DNA of 31,768 bases, taken from NCBI GenBank assembly GCA_020860805.1, contig JAJBTP010000507.1, positions 1 to 31,768 on the forward strand, read 5' to 3'. The translations under genes and the position numbers were made by a program. This DNA is from Tannerellaceae bacterium (GTDB lineage Bacteria; Bacteroidota; Bacteroidia; Bacteroidales; Tannerellaceae). Under the pieces are notes generated by a model, which had not been told where the DNA came from, searched no databases, and saw only the letters and a program-made list of their open reading frames with translations. Positions within the stretch are counted from its first letter, which is position 1. Each line of letters opens with the position of its first letter. Positions 28,471 to 31,768 of the stretch are shown here, one piece after another.

Positions 28471-29636
28471 GATTGGGTGGGATTTGATTTATTGGAACGA
28501 ATGAGGTATATAGCTAAGTATAGGATATACAGAAGGCAGGCTCCCATTACTAACATACCTGTCATTAGGCCGTATGAATCTGTAATCAGTGCCATGAGAG
28601 GGGGAATAACTCCACCTCCGCATACACTCATAATCATGAGTCCGGAAAGCTCGTTAGCCCGTTCCGGCAGGTATTGTAATCCGGCAGAAAAGATAAGTGG
28701 GAAGATGGCTGCTGTGCAAAGTCCAATACTGAAAACGGAGATACAACCTCCGAGGAAAGAGTCCATCCGATACATGGAGGCAAATGTCAGGATGGACAGG
28801 AATGCACAATAAAGGAGCATTTTATTACTTTTCATTTTATTCAGGATAAGGGCACTCACGAAACGTCCGGTCATCAGGGCGGCAAAGTAGAGGCTTATTC
28901 CCCGGTTGCTTTCTTCCTGTGAAACACCAAAAAATGATTTCAGGTAATCCGGTATGTTGGTATTCATACCTACGTCGAAACCAACCATCAGGAATGTACC
29001 GCAAACCAGTAATAGTACTTTGCGGTCGCTCAGTAGTTTGATAGTGCTGCTGAAACCGGCTCTTCCGCTGTTTCCTGTTTCACGGATAGGGGTACATTGA
29101 AGCCAGATAATGGTTATTATACTAAGGGTAAGGTATACCCAATATACGATTGTCCAGTTATTAAAATATTCGGCAAAGAAAGTGGCAATAAAAGGTCCGC
29201 CCATTCCGGCAATGGCTTTTACAAACTGGGATAAGGTCAGATTGCGGGATAGTTTGCCGGAGGGTGATACATCCTGCATAAGCGGGTTGGCTGATACCTG
29301 TATGATGGCATTTCCTATACCCATACAAGTAAAAGAGGTTATCATCCCCTGAAAACTGTAACTGATAAGAGGAGTAACCATTCCCATAGCGATGAAGATT
29401 ATTCCCAGGTTAACGGTTCTTTTCTTGCTGTATTTGTCCTGAAAGATTCCTACCGGAACAGATAGCAGGGCGAACCATACAAATGCCATAATCGTAAGCA
29501 GGTGGGTATGTGCGTTTGTTAATCCGAATTCAAGACGGACATAGCTTGTTGCTACACCGACAATATCCGGAAAACCCATTACATAGAATGCCATGAAAAC
29601 GGGCAATACTTTAAACAGATTATTCTGGTTGTTCAT
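28467..29636 (-). CDS. MFS sugar permease, fucose/glucose-galactose porter type
   Basis: Intact inner-membrane transporter of about 389 residues with 12 hydrophobic segments, starting at ATG 29636 (MNNQNNLFKVLPVFMAFYVMGFPDIVG). An in-frame ATG at 29672 exists but lies in the loop of a hairpin and only adds a polar tail, so the later start is preferred. SVPVGIFQDKYSKKRT is the loop between helices 2 and 3. The NPLMQDVSPSGKLSRNLTLSQF segment is like the FucP/GluP proton symporters and unlike the locus A sugar porter. Its stop overlaps the ROK kinase start in an ATGA. It probably imports the monosaccharide or small mannoside released by the GH38 enzyme. Confidence 0.88.
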   Translation of the reverse strand: MNNQNNLFKVLPVFMAFYVMGFPDIVGVATSYVRLEFGLTNAHTHLLTIMAFVWFALLSVPVGIFQDKYSKKRTVNLGIIFIAMGMVTPLISYSFQGMITSFTCMGIGNAIIQVSANPLMQDVSPSGKLSRNLTLSQFVKAIAGMGGPFIATFFAEYFNNWTIVYWVYLTLSIITIIWLQCTPIRETGNSGRAGFSSTIKLLSDRKVLLLVCGTFLMVGFDVGMNTNIPDYLKSFFGVSQEESNRGISLYFAALMTGRFVSALILNKMKSNKMLLYCAFLSILTFASMYRMDSFLGGCISVFSIGLCTAAIFPLIFSAGLQYLPERANELSGLMIMSVCGGGVIPPLMALITDSYGLMTGMLVMGACLLYILYLAIYLIRSNKSNPTQS

Positions 29637-29656
29637 ACTATGTTTTTCTTTATATG

Positions 29657-29697
29657 CACCGGGACTAAACATCTGTTTGTTTGTTTTCGTCCCGGTG
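29657..29697 (-). promoter_or_regulatory. 9-bp hairpin between the GH38 and permease genes
   Basis: CACCGGGAC (29657-29665) and GTCCCGGTG (29689-29697) are perfect reverse complements with a 23-base loop. On the minus strand it ends about 20 bases before the preferred permease start and has no T-run after it. It could be an attenuator, processing site or translational control hairpin inside the operon. Confidence 0.6.
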
Positions 29698-29733
29698 ACT
29701 TGATTTACAAAGGCGTGAGAATTGATTTATTAT

Positions 29734-31768
29734 TTATTCTTCTAACAGGTTTACCTCTTTCACTTCTCCTGTATGCCGGTTTACCCTGAGCGTTTTGATT
29801 TCGCAGGGGCGGAAATCACCTTCCCAGGTTGTGTTGACAACCGGTAAGTCGATTGTAGCGGCAGAGGCTTTTCCCTGTGTTTCTATGCATCGCATGATGA
29901 GGTCAGCTCCTTTCTCCGATATTTTTATGGAGGATAGGAGTATGTTGGGCTCTTGTACGTTCATGAAGGAGGCTGACCTGGGTAGCTTACCCGGATGGAT
30001 ACCCTGATAAACGATTGTAGAGGGGGTTAAAAACTCTTCTGCCAGAGCCGGGAGGTTAATATCCTGCCAGGAACCGGTATGAGGAACTAATTTCATCCGG
30101 AATGTTTGTATACCCTGGTCCATCCAGATATATTCTTTTTCCGGTTCCAGCTTTTTAGGGTCATGATGTGCATATACGGCAGAGCGTACAACGGAGAGAT
30201 GCATATCTGTGCCCTTCACATCATATCCGTATTTTGCATCATTTAGCAGGGCGAATCCATAGGTTTTATTACCTTTTTTCCCGGTGACGTCAATCCAACG
30301 TTGGCCGGGCACTTCGTTGCCGTTGTTTTTTCTTACAAGGTAGCCATACGGTATTTCATAGGTTGCTTCTGAGGTTTCTGTATTTACCGGAAAGGAGAAT
30401 TTCAGTATTTTTAGTCTTTCATGCCAATCCAGTGTTACTTTTGCTTCGGGCATTCGTGAACCTGCGTAGAGTGTCCAGTCTATTGTCAGGGTTGATTTAC
30501 CATAGGTTGAATGAACCCGTAGCGTGGCTTTTAAAGGACCGCTTTCTATTATTTTGAAAGTGGCATTCCCAAAGGCTTCTATTTCCTTGGAGTAGTGAGT
30601 TACCGCATGGCTCCAGCTATCACTCGGGTCATCCATTACAACGGCACGGCATCCTTTTGCTCCTCCTTTAAAGACTTCTTTTCCATTTGCTTTATCCGTG
30701 ATACTTAAACAGCCTTCTGTAGAAAATCTGATTTTGATATACTGATTTTCGATACTGTTGTTTTGAATCGTAACGGGGTGTTGGATGGTGGCCGGTTGTC
30801 CTTTTCTTATTCGTAACTGGCGATATCCCATCGGAGGGATGGATGCTTGTATACATATCATTCGCCGGTCGGATGTTTCGGAAGCTCCGCTTACCCACTG
30901 GTGGGGTAATGGGTTTCCGTTTTCATCTTCTACGTGTGAGGTTCCGGGATTTTTACCAAAGATACCCAGTTCATATTCCAGGTGTTCTTTTACTTCCCGG
31001 GCGTGTGGATTAAAGACTACGAGGTATTTGGAGTCGGAGTCTTCTGTAGGTATCTGCCATTCCAGTTTTTGTAATGCCAGGTAACGTAGGCGGTTGGCTG
31101 TGTCGAGTGCATAGGTATAACCTTCCAGTGCTGTTTGTGAATGCTGGAACAGGGAGGAACCTGCCAGGCTATCATGGAATTGCATAAACAGGACTCTGTG
31201 CCATGCTTTGGTCAGGTCTTCTGCGGGGTAACTGACTTTCCATGCCAGTGTTCCTAATGCGGTTACTTTTTCAGTATGTATCAAAGCTGCTTCAGCCAGC
31301 CGGTTGTTTTTCTTTATACTACTTTCGGCTGTATAACAACCTACTGCATGGTATTGTAAATCATCTTTTACAACGGGTATCTGTATACTTTTATCGGCAC
31401 GGATATCGTCAAAGTACCGGTCAGCTGAACTGTAGAATAGGGTGGGAGCTCCTTTTTCTTTTTTCAGTGCTTCTATGGATTTGATGGTTTCTTTGGTGGG
31501 GCCGCCTCCGTGGTCGCCTACTCCGTAAAATGACATATAGGATTTCATGGGTTGCGTCTCTCTTTCGTCCATAATCAATCCGATACGTTTATGGACTGTT
31601 TTCTCTTCGTTGTACCCTTTCGGTATCCGGTAAGCCTGTACTTTTGAACCATCCGGACTTTCCCACCAGAAGAGTTCTGCCGGAAGGTTTTTTTCGTGTG
31701 GTTCGGGCCGTAAGAAGGTATAACTATCCAATCCCTGTAATTTGAAAATCTGGGGCAGGGTGCCTGCA
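29734..31768 (-). CDS. GH38 alpha-mannosidase, 5' end cut by the window edge
   Basis: The frame is open to the right edge, so only the C-terminal 678 residues or so are seen. The first visible residues, AGTLPQIFKLQGLDSYTFLRPE, follow the catalytic Asp region of GH38 enzymes, which lies outside. GVGDHGGGPTKETI carries a metal-site motif and QFHDSLAGSS contains the conserved His-Asp zinc pair. The rest (about 230 onward) is the beta-rich C-terminal half of class II alpha-mannosidases. GH38 enzymes remove terminal alpha-mannose from N-glycans or mannans. No break is present. It leads an operon with a permease, kinase and isomerase, fitting alpha-mannoside salvage. Localisation cannot be judged without the N terminus. 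Confidence 0.9.
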   Translation of the reverse strand, partial: AGTLPQIFKLQGLDSYTFLRPEPHEKNLPAELFWWESPDGSKVQAYRIPKGYNEEKTVHKRIGLIMDERETQPMKSYMSFYGVGDHGGGPTKETIKSIEALKKEKGAPTLFYSSADRYFDDIRADKSIQIPVVKDDLQYHAVGCYTAESSIKKNNRLAEAALIHTEKVTALGTLAWKVSYPAEDLTKAWHRVLFMQFHDSLAGSSLFQHSQTALEGYTYALDTANRLRYLALQKLEWQIPTEDSDSKYLVVFNPHAREVKEHLEYELGIFGKNPGTSHVEDENGNPLPHQWVSGASETSDRRMICIQASIPPMGYRQLRIRKGQPATIQHPVTIQNNSIENQYIKIRFSTEGCLSITDKANGKEVFKGGAKGCRAVVMDDPSDSWSHAVTHYSKEIEAFGNATFKIIESGPLKATLRVHSTYGKSTLTIDWTLYAGSRMPEAKVTLDWHERLKILKFSFPVNTETSEATYEIPYGYLVRKNNGNEVPGQRWIDVTGKKGNKTYGFALLNDAKYGYDVKGTDMHLSVVRSAVYAHHDPKKLEPEKEYIWMDQGIQTFRMKLVPHTGSWQDINLPALAEEFLTPSTIVYQGIHPGKLPRSASFMNVQEPNILLSSIKISEKGADLIMRCIETQGKASAATIDLPVVNTTWEGDFRPCEIKTLRVNRHTGEVKEVNLLEE

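Noticed and set aside
1..31768. CRISPR arrays, tRNA genes, toxin-antitoxin pairs, prophage or integrase genes
   Set aside because: I looked for regularly spaced repeats, cloverleaf-like segments and typical motifs on both strands and found none that could be supported.

Overview
The window looks like a carbohydrate-utilisation region of a Bacteroidota chromosome, most likely order Bacteroidales. The support is two SusC/SusD outer-membrane pairs, an ECF sigma factor with a FecR-type anti-sigma partner feeding an STN-domain SusC, a Bacteroidales HU-like DNA-binding protein, and an AraC regulator preceded by a TAnnTTTG-type -7 promoter element. I cannot assign a genus from sequence alone. No tRNA, rRNA, CRISPR array, insertion sequence or phage gene was seen, and no gene-free stretch exceeds 300 bases.

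Layout. (1) Positions 65-17578, plus strand, hold polysaccharide utilisation locus A: AraC regulator, Tat-exported cellulase-like hydrolase, SusC, SusD, a surface lipoprotein, a GDSL esterase and a GH2 exo-glycosidase. These are followed by a sugar-phosphate module: cupin-type phosphoglucose isomerase, ROK hexokinase, a long class I mannose-6-phosphate isomerase, a second cupin isomerase and an MFS sugar porter. (2) Positions 17690-26061, minus strand, hold locus B: ECF sigma, FecR anti-sigma, STN-SusC, SusD and a GH30 hydrolase. It converges on locus A, with a terminator between them. (3) Positions 26195-26605, minus strand, hold an HU-like DNA-binding protein. (4) Positions 26831-31768, minus strand, hold an operon for a GH38 alpha-mannosidase (5' end outside the window), an MFS sugar permease, a ROK kinase and a GmhA-like SIS isomerase. 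The last three are joined by ATGA overlaps.

How it works together (inference). Locus A would bind and import an oligosaccharide through SusCD, remove acyl groups and cut it with the GDSL, GH2 and cellulase-like enzymes, then turn glucose and mannose into fructose-6-phosphate. A glucose- and mannose-containing glycan such as an acetylated glucomannan would fit, but no endo-mannanase is present. Locus B is wired for trans-envelope signalling and carries a single hydrolase. The GH38 operon looks like alpha-mannoside salvage with its own importer, kinase and isomerase.

The most striking property of the window is about 18 reading-frame breaks in 11 genes. Most are single-base changes in homopolymers, three are dinucleotide duplications, one is an in-frame stop and one is unresolved. 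In nearly every case a one- or two-base correction restores a normal full-length family member. I therefore annotate whole genes and describe the breaks. Sequencing or assembly error is the likeliest cause, but decay or slippage-driven variation is not excluded. The last 6.3 kb has no break.
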